NCBI GenBank assembly: GCA_963843285.1
Contig: CAWJJO010000013.1
Span: 124,001-188,000 of the forward strand
Source of the DNA: CAZDDB01 sp963843285
GTDB taxonomy: Bacteria; Acidobacteriota; HRBIN11; JAKEFK01
Reading direction: 5' to 3'
Length of the DNA stretch: 64,000 nt
In this document: piece by piece, positions 16,747-25,734 of the stretch
Numbering within the stretch: position 1 is the first letter of the stretch
Layout of the letters: each line of letters opens with the position of its first letter
The notes under the pieces: generated by a model
Databases searched by the model: none
Told to the model about the DNA's origin: nothing
What the model saw: the letters and a program-made list of their open reading frames with translations, nothing else
Program-made: the position numbers and the translations under genes

Positions 16747-18102
16747 TTAACCGCACAGTACCGCTACAATCTCCCGAAACACTCTTGTGTGAAAGTCGAT
16801 ATCGGCTGCTGTGGCTTGCGGACAGATCAAAGCCATATTGTGAAATGGAGTCATAAGAATTCCGTGGTTTAGCGCAGCAAGGTGCATGTAGCGATCCAGA
16901 TCGGGATCGATCGCGGCCGCTGCCTCCGCGCCGTTGCGAGGTGGAACCGGACTAAACCAGTATTCCGCACGACATCCGAGTTGTTTCACGATCCATGGCA
17001 GATCAAATTCACGAATGACATTCTCTACATTTGCAACAAAACGATCCGCAAGTGAGATCGTGTGAGCGTACGCTTCCTCAGTCAAAACATTTTGAAGAGT
17101 GGCTCGAATCGCAGCCAGAGCGAGGGCATTGCCTGAAAGTGTGCCGCCGATTCCACCTGTATCGGCCGTATCCAGATCCGTCGCGTTTTGAATCCGGTCC
17201 GCGACTTCGCCGCTCATGCCGTATGCAGCAGCGGGAATTCCACCTGCAATCGGTTTTCCGATTACAAACATATCCGGCTCCAGCGCATGCTTCGCCGTGT
17301 ACCCACCCGGTCCCGCACAAATGGTGTGTGTTTCATCCAGAATCAGCAATGTCCCCGTGTCCCGCGTCAGGGCACGAAGAGCATCGTGAAATCCGGGTTC
17401 TGGATGGATGATTCCGATGTTGGTCATCACAGGCTCGGCCAGCACACAGGCGACATCTCCGCTGGAAAGCGCTTTTTCCAGAGCGGGGACATCGTTGAAT
17501 TCGATTACACGTGTTGTCACGGATGGATCAACCGGTGGACCCAGATTTCCGGATCGCGGTGCGGTGCTTCCATCGTTGCGCAACGTGATAAATGTCTCAT
17601 CTACGGTACCGTGATAACACCAGTTGAATACGAGAATTTTGTTGCGTCCTGTAATGTGCCGTGCGAGCCGGATTGCGAATCGATTGGCATCTGTCGCTGT
17701 CATCGCGATTTGCCAGAACGGCAATCCGAATCGTCTTGCCAGCTCTTCGCCGACCCACACGGCATCTTCCGTGGGAAGCATGAAGGTGAATCCGCGGACT
17801 GCCTGCTCAGTCACGGCGCGGATCACGTCAGGAGGCGCATGACCCGTCATCGCACCCGTATCCCCCAGGCACAAGTCCAGATATGCGTTTCCATCCACAT
17901 CTGTGAAATGCGCTCCGTTTGCTTCCTGCACAAAAACAGGAAAGTCGCCGGCCCATCGCACCATCCAGTTCATCGGCACACCTGCCAGCAAACTGGTACG
18001 GCAACGCTCGTACAACTCGCGGGAGCGCGAATGTTCGGCAGCGAAGCGCCTGCGCTCTTCTTCCAAACAAGTATGCAGGTGTTCACGGTTTATGGTCTTC
18101 AT
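16747..18102 (-). CDS. Class III PLP aminotransferase (glutamate-1-semialdehyde aminomutase-like)
   Basis: 451 residues. The PLP lysine is in FVIGKPIAGG (K283) and the cofactor-ring aspartate is in DETHTICAGPGG (D256). The overall order resembles the GSA-aminomutase branch of subgroup II. DETHT replaces the usual DEVxTGFR, so this is probably not HemL itself but a paralogue acting on an omega- or beta-amino substrate. The ATG lies 7 nt after TATACT (minus strand 18115-18110) without a ribosome site. A longer in-frame extension runs antisense through the kinase gene and is rejected. Confidence 0.85.
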   Translation of the reverse strand: MKTINREHLHTCLEEERRRFAAEHSRSRELYERCRTSLLAGVPMNWMVRWAGDFPVFVQEANGAHFTDVDGNAYLDLCLGDTGAMTGHAPPDVIRAVTEQAVRGFTFMLPTEDAVWVGEELARRFGLPFWQIAMTATDANRFAIRLARHITGRNKILVFNWCYHGTVDETFITLRNDGSTAPRSGNLGPPVDPSVTTRVIEFNDVPALEKALSSGDVACVLAEPVMTNIGIIHPEPGFHDALRALTRDTGTLLILDETHTICAGPGGYTAKHALEPDMFVIGKPIAGGIPAAAYGMSGEVADRIQNATDLDTADTGGIGGTLSGNALALAAIRATLQNVLTEEAYAHTISLADRFVANVENVIREFDLPWIVKQLGCRAEYWFSPVPPRNGAEAAAAIDPDLDRYMHLAALNHGILMTPFHNMALICPQATAADIDFHTRVFREIVAVLCG

Positions 18103-18109
18103 TCTACGT

Positions 18110-18115
18110 AGTATA
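18110..18115 (-). promoter_or_regulatory. -10 hexamer TATACT, leaderless spacing
   Basis: It lies 7 nt upstream of the aminotransferase ATG with no Shine-Dalgarno between. The spacing predicts a leaderless transcript. Confidence 0.4.
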
Positions 18116-18215
18116 TTGAACCTCATCTGTGGATTTGCAGCAACGGTAAGTTCCTCACCTGGACACGTCGGAGGACGTAAGTTTCGCGCGTAAATCTGCT
18201 TCGTCGACGCTCTGT

Positions 18216-18221
18216 TATGAT
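18216..18221 (+). promoter_or_regulatory. -10 hexamer TATGAT before Kdp histidine kinase
   Basis: It lies 8 nt before the kinase ATG. No clear -35 is seen, which would fit an activated promoter. Assignment rests on spacing alone. Confidence 0.35.
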
Positions 18222-18229
18222 TAAGATCG

Positions 18230-19381
18230 ATGGGACACAAAACGATCGGGTATCTTGCGGGCGCCGGCGGGGCTTTGCTCGCAACCATGTTGTTGCTGCC
18301 ATTGCGCGGGCATCTGAATTCGACGCCGGTTGCTTTGATTTTTCTGCTTGTGGTTTTGTTTACCGCGGCAAATTTCGGGAGCAAGCCGGCCTTTGTCGCA
18401 TCGATCGCATCGGTATTTTGTTTCAATTTCTTTTTCATCCCGCCATACCACACTTTGTCAATCGCGGACCCGCAGAACTGGATTGCTTTAGCCGTCTTTT
18501 TGATTACGGCCCTGATTGCGGGCGAATTATCGGCCAGAGAGAAGCGTCGCGCCGAAGAAGCCGAAATTAGAAAGATCGAGATTGAGCGTTTGTATGTTGA
18601 GCTGCGCGATGCATTCGACAAAGCAAGCCAGGCCGAAGCCATCAAACAAAGCGAGCAATTGAAATCGGCGCTGCTCGATGCAGTAACGCATGATTTGCGT
18701 ACGCCGTTGACATCCATGAAGGCGGCAGTAACCACGTTGCTGCCGGACAGTGAAGAAGGGGAGCCGTCCATGAAACTGGATGAAGAGGGCCGTCGCGAGA
18801 TGCTCGAGGTAATCAACGCGGAAATCGACAGGCTCAACAGGCTAGTGGAAGGGCTGATTGAGATGGCGAAGATCGAAGCCGGTGCTATGGAACCGCGCAG
18901 ATCCTGGTCGAATCCCGAAGAAATCGTTTCGATTGCTTTGACGCGTGCTTCAGGAATTACGTCTGACCATATTGTTCGAGTTCATCTGGAGAATGATTTG
19001 CCTCCGGTTCGTGTGGATGAAAAGGCGCTTGCAGAAGTCCTGTACGTCCTGATCGAGAATGCGACAAAATACTCACCAAAGAATACCGAAATCATGATAC
19101 GCGCAAGAAAGACCTCGGAGGGCGCACTTCAGTTCAGCGTGGAAGATCGGGGCATTGGAATTCCATCTGATTTGCGCGAGAAAGTGTTTGATAAATTCTT
19201 TCGTGTTTCCGGTTCGGAGATCGCGCCGCGAATTACCGGTCTTGGCATGGGGTTGGCAATCGCCCGCGGAATTGTGCAGGCTCATCGAGGGCGCATCTGG
19301 ATCGAGGATTCACCGGGTGGCGCCGGAACGTGTGTATCGTTTGCGATTCCATTGCAAGCGCAGGAAGTCAAATCGGCATAG
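18230..19381 (+). CDS. Short KdpD-like histidine kinase (DUF4118-HisKA-HATPase)
   Basis: 383 residues. Four DUF4118 helices (about 5-95), a coiled linker, a DHp helix with DAVTHDLRTPLTSM (phospho-acceptor H154) and an HATPase domain with ENATKYSP, DRGIGIP and GLGMGLAIA. It corresponds to the C-terminal half of KdpD and lacks the KdpD ATP-binding and USP domains. Together with the adjacent response regulator it should form the phosphorelay that controls kdpFABC. The regulator gene begins 3 bases after its stop. The missing sensory half is present in a separate protein at the far end of the cluster, which itself lacks a kinase. Confidence 0.9.
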   Translation: MGHKTIGYLAGAGGALLATMLLLPLRGHLNSTPVALIFLLVVLFTAANFGSKPAFVASIASVFCFNFFFIPPYHTLSIADPQNWIALAVFLITALIAGELSAREKRRAEEAEIRKIEIERLYVELRDAFDKASQAEAIKQSEQLKSALLDAVTHDLRTPLTSMKAAVTTLLPDSEEGEPSMKLDEEGRREMLEVINAEIDRLNRLVEGLIEMAKIEAGAMEPRRSWSNPEEIVSIALTRASGITSDHIVRVHLENDLPPVRVDEKALAEVLYVLIENATKYSPKNTEIMIRARKTSEGALQFSVEDRGIGIPSDLREKVFDKFFRVSGSEIAPRITGLGMGLAIARGIVQAHRGRIWIEDSPGGAGTCVSFAIPLQAQEVKSA

Positions 19382-19384
19382 TCT

Positions 19385-20077
19385 ATGGCATCCGTCAGAA
19401 TTCTGGTTGTTGATGATGAACCGCAAATCACGCGAGTTCTGCGCCGTGGTCTTTCTGCAAAGGGATTTGAAGTTCAGGTCGCCGCAGATGGAGAAGAATC
19501 ATTGTCCGTGATTGATCACTGGAAGCCCGATCTGGTGATTACGGACCTTTCGATGCCCGGAATGGGAGGATTGGAGCTGACCCGGCGCATACGCAAAAGC
19601 TCAAAGGTTCCGATCCTTGTTCTGTCTGTGAAAGGGGAAGAAAGGATCAAAGTGGAAGCGCTGGATACGGGAGCGGATGATTACATTACGAAGCCGTTCG
19701 GAATCGATGAGCTTCTCGCGCGCATTCGCGCCGCATTAAGGCGGGCCTCCACCCCGCCTGCTGATGAAGCGTCTGTACTGGAAATAGGCGATTTTTACGT
19801 GGAGCAGGCGACCCGAACTGTAAAAGTGCGAAACAAGACTGTTCATCTGACCCCGAAGGAATATGATCTTCTGATTTATTTTCTCCACCATCCTAATCGT
19901 GTCTTGACTCATCGTGTATTACTGGGCGCCGTCTGGGGGGGAGAATCTGTAGAGCAGAGCGAATATCTCCGCGTGTTTATCGGACAATTGCGCAGGAAGA
20001 TCGAGCTCGATCCTACCAGGCCGGAATATATTGTGACGGATCCGTGGGTCGGGTATCGGTTCCAGCCTGAGAGGTAG
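19385..20077 (+). CDS. kdpE: KdpE-like OmpR-family response regulator
   Basis: 230 residues. The receiver domain (about 5-118) has acidic pocket DDE (10-12), phospho-acceptor D54 in VITDLSMPG and Lys in TKPFG. The OmpR-type winged helix (about 130-228) has LTPKEYDLLIYFLHHPNRVLTH. It pairs with the kinase just upstream and, by context, should activate the kdp genes downstream. A family A repeat follows its stop codon directly, which may end or attenuate transcription before the next gene. Confidence 0.92.
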   Translation: MASVRILVVDDEPQITRVLRRGLSAKGFEVQVAADGEESLSVIDHWKPDLVITDLSMPGMGGLELTRRIRKSSKVPILVLSVKGEERIKVEALDTGADDYITKPFGIDELLARIRAALRRASTPPADEASVLEIGDFYVEQATRTVKVRNKTVHLTPKEYDLLIYFLHHPNRVLTHRVLLGAVWGGESVEQSEYLRVFIGQLRRKIELDPTRPEYIVTDPWVGYRFQPER

Positions 20078-20130
20078 GAGCAGGCTGGAAGCCTGCGACC
20101 CATAATGCAGGCGGGACGCCTGCGCTCCAC
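20077..20130. repeat. Dispersed inverted repeat, family A copy 3
   Basis: It begins at the kdpE stop codon: GCAGGCTGGAAGCCTGC stem, CCATAATG spacer, GCAGGCGGGACGCCTGC stem, then GCTCC. A candidate attenuator between the regulator and the transporter half of the Kdp cluster. Confidence 0.8.
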
Positions 20131-20198
20131 AGGTCTTTACGAACTTCTTATGAGTTCTTTTCCCACTCTTTACATCTTCTGCTTTACATTCATTGTTT

Positions 20199-20960
20199 AT
20201 GAATCAGAAGATAAAAAGACTTGGTTTGTTCTTATGTTTTCTCTGCCTGGTTGTCCTGATCACCAGGACCGCCTTGCAGTTGCATTCCATCGCGAACCCG
20301 ACAACTGTCGCTTTCAGTTTCCTGGTGCTCGTGATCCTTTCTGCGGTGTTTGCGGGTCTTTCTTCTGCAATCGGTGTGTCGGTTGCGGCGACTCTTTGTT
20401 ACAACTTTTTCTTTCTGCCGCCGATCGGAACTTTTTTCATCGCGGCAGTAGATAACTGGATCGCCCTGTTTGTATTTTTGTTCACGGCGATTCTCATTAG
20501 CCGCCTGACAGCTTCCACGCGGCAGAATGCACGGGAGTCGCAGATATTGCGCCTGGCATTGGCGAAGCTCAACGAATTCGGCGCATGGCTTCTGTCCGTT
20601 CCGCGCCAACAAATCACACTTTCCGCGGTAGCCGAAGAGGCGGTTCGGAAGTTCGCGCTGGAATATTGCTCGATCCATGTGTACTCGGAAGGGAAGTGGC
20701 GCCATTTTTCGGGTACCGCACGAAGTGACATCTCGGCTCAAGTTGAAGAAAGCCTGAAGAGCGCGGAGGATCATCCAACCACAGTCATGGAGTTGGCCGA
20801 TGAGTTTGCGCTGGGTGTTCGTTACGCGCAGATCCGCCGCGGAACAGAACCGATCGGGCTGTTTGTCGTGAAGAGCAAGAATCTGCCGTTGTCCGCGATT
20901 GGAGCAATCGCCTACATGATCGGCATGCGATTGCTGGAAATTCTGGAAACCGTCTCCTGA
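20199..20960 (+). CDS. DUF4118-GAF protein without kinase domain
   Basis: About 253 residues. Four hydrophobic helices of the KdpD DUF4118 type (about 8-100, with LCYNFFFLPPIGTF) are followed by a GAF-like domain (about 125-250). There is no HisKA or HATPase region. It therefore looks like a membrane sensor or adaptor derived from a KdpD-type protein, perhaps forming mixed assemblies with the other two DUF4118 proteins of the locus. The ATG lies 8 nt after TACATT with no Shine-Dalgarno. It is placed between the two-component genes and kdpFABC. Confidence 0.8.
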   Translation: MNQKIKRLGLFLCFLCLVVLITRTALQLHSIANPTTVAFSFLVLVILSAVFAGLSSAIGVSVAATLCYNFFFLPPIGTFFIAAVDNWIALFVFLFTAILISRLTASTRQNARESQILRLALAKLNEFGAWLLSVPRQQITLSAVAEEAVRKFALEYCSIHVYSEGKWRHFSGTARSDISAQVEESLKSAEDHPTTVMELADEFALGVRYAQIRRGTEPIGLFVVKSKNLPLSAIGAIAYMIGMRLLEILETVS

Positions 20961-20985
20961 AAATGACGATTCACGGGTGACCTTT

Positions 20986-21072
20986 ATGATGGATGTACTT
21001 TGCCTTCTGCTCATTCTTGTCCTTGGAGTGACCGCAGCCGGAATGATCGTCGGGCTGGACCTTTTGAGGTGA
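20986..21072 (+). CDS. 28-residue membrane peptide in the Kdp operon
   Basis: MMDVLCLLLILVLG begins a single hydrophobic helix ending GLDLLR. Its stop codon overlaps the GAGGAG ribosome site of kdpF, so the two are translationally linked. Small peptides upstream of kdpF occur in some Kdp operons, and a stabilising role for the transporter is plausible by analogy with KdpF. No direct evidence. Confidence 0.55.
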   Translation: MMDVLCLLLILVLGVTAAGMIVGLDLLR

Positions 21073-21082
21073 GGAGCACACC

Positions 21083-21163
21083 GTGGCCCTGATTAGCTTT
21101 GTCGTTGCTATTCTCATTTTTGTTTACCTGGTTGTTGCGCTTCTAAAGCCGGAGAAATTTTAG
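21083..21163 (+). CDS. kdpF: Potassium-transporting ATPase subunit KdpF
   Basis: 26 residues with a GTG start 6 nt after GAGGAG. A single membrane helix ends in the family signature VVALLKPEKF, the hallmark of KdpF. It stabilises the KdpABC complex in the inner membrane. Its position directly before kdpA supports the call. Confidence 0.92.
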   Translation: MALISFVVAILIFVYLVVALLKPEKF

Positions 21164-21190
21164 TGAACGCGAAGTGGTTTTTGCTGGTTT

Positions 21191-22942
21191 GTGAATTCAA
21201 TGAACTCTAATAATTTGCTTCAATCTCTGATCTACATGTCCGTCTTGCTGCTTCTCGCAAAGCCGCTTGGCGTGTTTATGGCACGAATCTATCAAGGGAC
21301 GATCCCCGGTTTCTTGCGGTGGCTGACTCCGTTTGAGCGCCTCCTGTACCGAATCTGTGGCATTCGAGAAAACGACGAAATGAACTGGAAAACTTATGCG
21401 GGAACCATGCTGCTATTCAACATGGTCGGATTGCTTGCCGTCTATTTGCTTCAGCGAACTCAAGCCGTGCTGCCATTGAATCCCGGCAGAATGAAAACAG
21501 TGTCTCCGGACTCGTCTCTAAATACTGCGATCAGCTTCGCGTCGAATACCAACTGGCAGGGGTATTCGGGGGAAGTCACGATGAGTTATCTGACCCAGAT
21601 GGTTGGTCTGACGGTTCAAAATTTTGTCTCTGCCGCTGCCGGCATGGCTGTGCTGGTTGCTCTAATTCGCGGGTTTATTCGGAAAGAATCCGGCACAATC
21701 GGCAATTTCTGGGTCGATTTGACGCGAACCGTTCTCTATATTCTGCTCCCGCTCTCCATCATCCTCTCCCTGCTGCTTGTTTCTCAGGGCGTGGTGCAGA
21801 CGTTCGGACCATCGATTCAATCAAGTCTTGTTGAGTCTTTCACTGCAGATGACGGTTCCAAACTGACCGGACAGGTCATTGCAACAGGACCTGTAGCATC
21901 GCAGATTGCGATCAAACAGCTCGGTACAAATGGCGGCGGTTATTTTAATGTAAATTCGTCGCACCCTTTCGAAAATCCAACGCCCATGAGTAATTTTCTT
22001 GAGATGCTGTCCATCCTCTTGATTGCCGTCGCCCTTTGTTACACGTTCGGCGTGATGGTCCACGATCGGCGTCAGGGATGGGCCTTGCTCGCAGCCATGA
22101 CAATTCTGTTTGTTCCACTCCTGTATGTTTGTATCGCGCAAGAACAGGGTGGAAATCCATCCCTGGGGCCGATTGGTGTGATTCAGCAAGCATCAGCAGT
22201 TCAGCCCGGTGGAAATATGGAAGGCAAAGAAGCGCGTTTTGGAATCGTCTCCTCCGCCATCTGGGCATCGGCAACAACGGCCGCTTCCAACGGCTCCGTC
22301 AATTCCATGCACGATTCTTACACTCCATTGGGCGGGCTTGTGCCTTTATTCCTGATTCAGTGCGGCGAAGTGATCTATGGCGGTGTCGGATCAGGGCTTT
22401 ACGGGATGATCCTGTTTGTCATCATCGCCGTATTTGCAGCAGGTTTGATGGTCGGCCGTACTCCCGAGTATCTCGGGAAAAAGATCGAAGCGTTTGAAAT
22501 GAAAATGGCATCGATCGGCATTCTGGTTTCCCCATTCGTGGTTCTTGTAGGAACGTCCGTTGGCGTTGCTTTCACTGCAGGCAAATCTTCCGTATTGAAT
22601 CCGGGGCCGCATGGCTTCACCGAAATTCTGTACGCTTTCAGCTCTGCGGGAAACAACAACGGAAGCGCTTTTGGCGGTCTGAACGCGAATACAGTTTTTT
22701 ACAATACGTTACTCGGGATCGCGATGTTTGCAGCCCGGTACTGGATCGCGATTCCGGTACTCGCGATCGCGGGATCACTGGCAGCAAAGAAGATGGTTCC
22801 CGCATCAGCGGGTACGTTGCCGACTCATTCGCCTTTGTTCATTGTCTTTCTTGCCGGAATTGTGGTGATGGTAGGCGCGTTGACTTTTCTGCCCGCGCTG
22901 GCCCTTGGGCCCGTTGCAGAACAGTTGGTGTTACATCATTGA
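21191..22942 (+). CDS. kdpA: Potassium-transporting ATPase channel subunit KdpA
   Basis: 583 residues, near the family length (E. coli 557). About ten membrane helices carry the selectivity-filter segments, including GTNGGGYFNVNSSHPFENPTP and AGNNNGSAFGGL. KdpA takes K+ from the periplasm and passes it to KdpB through an internal tunnel. The start is GTG 21191 or ATG 21200, with no strong ribosome site for either. It follows kdpF by 27 bases and is followed by kdpB after 48 bases. Confidence 0.97.
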   Translation: MNSMNSNNLLQSLIYMSVLLLLAKPLGVFMARIYQGTIPGFLRWLTPFERLLYRICGIRENDEMNWKTYAGTMLLFNMVGLLAVYLLQRTQAVLPLNPGRMKTVSPDSSLNTAISFASNTNWQGYSGEVTMSYLTQMVGLTVQNFVSAAAGMAVLVALIRGFIRKESGTIGNFWVDLTRTVLYILLPLSIILSLLLVSQGVVQTFGPSIQSSLVESFTADDGSKLTGQVIATGPVASQIAIKQLGTNGGGYFNVNSSHPFENPTPMSNFLEMLSILLIAVALCYTFGVMVHDRRQGWALLAAMTILFVPLLYVCIAQEQGGNPSLGPIGVIQQASAVQPGGNMEGKEARFGIVSSAIWASATTAASNGSVNSMHDSYTPLGGLVPLFLIQCGEVIYGGVGSGLYGMILFVIIAVFAAGLMVGRTPEYLGKKIEAFEMKMASIGILVSPFVVLVGTSVGVAFTAGKSSVLNPGPHGFTEILYAFSSAGNNNGSAFGGLNANTVFYNTLLGIAMFAARYWIAIPVLAIAGSLAAKKMVPASAGTLPTHSPLFIVFLAGIVVMVGALTFLPALALGPVAEQLVLHH

Positions 22943-22990
22943 TATGAGGATTTCTCGCAAAGCCGCAAAGGCGCGAAGGGAGCAAATGTT

Positions 22991-25060
22991 GTGAGAAAGC
23001 AAGGTAAGTCGAGAAGGATTTGGGATCCGGCGATTGTGCTTCCCGCGATCCGGGATTCTTTTCGCAAATTAGATCCCAGGCACCAGCTTCGCAATCCCGT
23101 CATGATGGTAGTCGAAGTGTGCAGCGTAATTACTACGTTAATTTATGCGCAATCGATACTGGGGAAAGAGGAAGCCTCGCCGGGTTTCATACTATCCATA
23201 ACCATATGGTTATGGTTTACATTACTGTTTGCGAATTTTTCTGAAGCGATGGCGGAAGGACGGGGGAAAGCGCAGGCCTCGGCCTTACGGCAGGCGCGGA
23301 AAGATACAGTTGCCAAAAAGCTTCCGGACGGCAATCGTTTGTCTCCTCCTGAAATGATTTCGGCAAGCACACTGCGCAAAGGGGATGTCGTGCTGGTTGA
23401 GGCGGATGACATCATTCCCATGGATGGGGAAGCCATTGAAGGCGTAGCTTCGGTGAATGAGGCAGCCATCACGGGAGAAAGCGCTCCTGTGATCCGCGAA
23501 GCCGGCGGGGATCGAAGCGCGGTAACGGGCGGAACAACCGTTTTGTCGGACTGGCTTGTGATCCGGATTACTGCCAATCCTGGAGAAACGTTCTTGGACC
23601 GGATGATTTCGATGGTCGAAGGCGCGAAACGTCAGAAAACGCCCAATGAAATCGCTTTAAGTATTTTGTTAGCCGCCTTCACAATCGTCTTTATGCTCGC
23701 AACTGTTACCCTCTATTTCTTTTCGGCTTACAGCATCGTAGCGGCCGGTAGCGGCACTGTGATCTCCATCACAGTTCTGATCTCACTGCTCGTTTGCCTG
23801 ATTCCTACAACAATCGGCGGACTGCTTCCTGCGATTGGGATTGCGGGGATGGACCGGTTGATCCAGGCAAATGTGATTGCGATGTCCGGAAGGGCGGTGG
23901 AAGCTGCGGGTGATGTGGATGTGTTGTTGCTAGATAAGACAGGCACGATCACGCTTGGAAACAGGCAGGCGGTGGATTTTGTTCCGGCCGCCGGAATCGA
24001 TGTGAAGTATCTGGCAGATGCAGCACAGCTCTCTTCGCTATCGGATGAGACGCCCGAAGGTCGTAGCATCGTGATCCTTGCCAAACAGAGATTCGGAATC
24101 CGCGAACGAAAGATCCATGAGCTCGGAGCACATTTTATTCCGTTCACCGCGCAAACACGAATGAGCGGCGTGGATCTTGCGGACGGCAGGCAAATTCGCA
24201 AGGGGGCCCTGGACGCGGTGGAGAAAACGATTTCGGGCAATGGGAACCGGCTCCCAGGGGATGTCCGCGAGGTCGCGGAGAAGATCGCGAAGAGCGGAGG
24301 AACGCCTCTTGTGGTTGCGGAAGATCACAAGGCTCTCGGGGTCATTCATCTGAAGGACATTGTGAAAGGTGGAATCAAAGAACGGTTTGCCGAATTGCGG
24401 CGGATGGGAATCAAGACCGTAATGATTACGGGTGATAATCCTTACACCGCCGCGGCGATTGCGGCAGAGGCGGGAGTAGATGATTTTCTTCCACAGGCAA
24501 CGCCGGAAGATAAGCTCCGGCTGATCCGGGAAGCCCAACAGGGTGGAAAGCTGGTAGCCATGACTGGAGATGGAACCAATGACGCGCCCGCGCTCGCTCA
24601 AGCGGATGTCGCCTTGGCGATGAATTCCGGAACGCAGGCGGCGAAAGAAGCGGGAAATATGGTGGATCTCGATTCGAATCCGACCAAGTTGATGGAGGTT
24701 GTGCAAATCGGAAAGCAGTTGCTGATCACGCGTGGGGCATTGACTACATTCAGTATCGCAAACGATGTTTCCAAGTATTTTGCAATTATCCCCGCCGCGT
24801 TTATTGCCGTGTATCCTCCGCTGGCACGTTTGAACATCATGCACCTGGCGACTCCGGAAAGCGCGATTCTTTCGGCTGTGATCTTTAATGCCTTGATCAT
24901 CATTCTGCTCATCCCCCTGGCTTTGCGGGGGGTGAAATACAAGGCCGTCCCTGCGTTGACACTATTGAGGGATCACATTCTGATTTACGGCGTTGGTGGA
25001 ATCATTGTGCCATTCATCGGCATCAAAGGTATCGATATGTTTCTGTCTTTGTTGTTCTAA
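22991..25060 (+). CDS. kdpB: Potassium-transporting P-type ATPase subunit KdpB
   Basis: 689 residues. The P-type ATPase signature DKTGTIT (phosphorylated D315), the actuator loop AITGESAPV, the membrane motif CLIPTTIGGLL and the hinge GDGTNDAPALAQADVALAM are all present. It couples ATP hydrolysis to K+ import with KdpA. The start is a GTG preceded by a GGGAG-like site. The family A repeat that follows separates it from kdpC, unusual within a kdp operon. Confidence 0.97.
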   Translation: MRKQGKSRRIWDPAIVLPAIRDSFRKLDPRHQLRNPVMMVVEVCSVITTLIYAQSILGKEEASPGFILSITIWLWFTLLFANFSEAMAEGRGKAQASALRQARKDTVAKKLPDGNRLSPPEMISASTLRKGDVVLVEADDIIPMDGEAIEGVASVNEAAITGESAPVIREAGGDRSAVTGGTTVLSDWLVIRITANPGETFLDRMISMVEGAKRQKTPNEIALSILLAAFTIVFMLATVTLYFFSAYSIVAAGSGTVISITVLISLLVCLIPTTIGGLLPAIGIAGMDRLIQANVIAMSGRAVEAAGDVDVLLLDKTGTITLGNRQAVDFVPAAGIDVKYLADAAQLSSLSDETPEGRSIVILAKQRFGIRERKIHELGAHFIPFTAQTRMSGVDLADGRQIRKGALDAVEKTISGNGNRLPGDVREVAEKIAKSGGTPLVVAEDHKALGVIHLKDIVKGGIKERFAELRRMGIKTVMITGDNPYTAAAIAAEAGVDDFLPQATPEDKLRLIREAQQGGKLVAMTGDGTNDAPALAQADVALAMNSGTQAAKEAGNMVDLDSNPTKLMEVVQIGKQLLITRGALTTFSIANDVSKYFAIIPAAFIAVYPPLARLNIMHLATPESAILSAVIFNALIIILLIPLALRGVKYKAVPALTLLRDHILIYGVGGIIVPFIGIKGIDMFLSLLF

Positions 25061-25063
25061 TTT

Positions 25064-25131
25064 ATGGAGCGCAGGCGTTATGGAGCGCAGGCGGGACGCC
25101 TGCATTATGGACCGCAGGCCTCCGGCCTGCA
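25064..25131. repeat. Dispersed inverted repeat, family A copy 4, inside kdp operon
   Basis: A truncated first unit (ATGGAGCGCAGGCG) is repeated and followed by a full double stem-loop. It lies between kdpB and kdpC, so a strong RNA structure would form inside the operon mRNA. It could tune the stability or stoichiometry of kdpC and downstream genes. Confidence 0.8.
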
Positions 25132-25146
25132 ATTCCGGAACTTACT

Positions 25147-25734
25147 ATGCTGAAACAACTCAGAATTTGTCTGCTATTGTTCGTAGCCCTGACTCTGCTG
25201 ATAGGCGTAGTGTATCCGGTGCTGATCACCGGCCTGGCGCAATTGATTTTTCCTTCGCAGGCAAGTGGCAGTTTGATCCGGAGAAATGGAGAGGTGATTG
25301 GATCTGAATTGATCGGACAACAGTTTGAGAATCCGCGTTATTTCTGGGGACGATTGTCTGCTACTTCGCCGGCTTACAATGCGGCTGCTTCAACGGGCTC
25401 AAATCTGGGTCCGAGCAATCCTAAATTGTTGGAGATGGTCCAGGCGAGGATAAAGAGACTTCACCACGCAGATCCGCGCAATCCGGAGCCCATCCCTGTT
25501 GATCTGGTCACAGCATCCGCCAGCGGGTTGGATCCGGGAATTTCGATCGCTGCTGCGATCTACCAGAAGAATCGAATCACGCGCATCCGTGGTATCCCGC
25601 CGGAACAAATCGATGGGTTGATCCGCAGATTTACAATTCCGCGTTTTCTGGGACTGTTGGGAGAACCGTCGGTAAATGTTCTGAAACTTAATCTCGCGCT
25701 GGATGAAATGAATCCCTCAGGTAAAAGCAGATGA
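25147..25734 (+). CDS. kdpC: Potassium-transporting ATPase subunit KdpC
   Basis: 195 residues with a single N-terminal membrane helix followed by the conserved periplasmic domain (QFENPRYFWGRLSAT, SNLGPSNPKL, DLVTASASGLDPGIS). KdpC stabilises the KdpAB complex. No clear Shine-Dalgarno precedes the ATG, because the family A repeat ends 15 bases upstream. Its stop overlaps the next start by four bases, so a beta-barrel-like protein is translationally coupled to the transporter. Confidence 0.95.
   Translation: MLKQLRICLLLFVALTLLIGVVYPVLITGLAQLIFPSQASGSLIRRNGEVIGSELIGQQFENPRYFWGRLSATSPAYNAAASTGSNLGPSNPKLLEMVQARIKRLHHADPRNPEPIPVDLVTASASGLDPGISIAAAIYQKNRITRIRGIPPEQIDGLIRRFTIPRFLGLLGEPSVNVLKLNLALDEMNPSGKSR

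Noticed and set aside
18103..18837. Extension of the minus-strand aminotransferase frame by 245 codons
   Set aside because: It runs antisense through the DUF4118 kinase, has serine/arginine-rich shadow composition, and the aminotransferase fold begins at ATG 18102.
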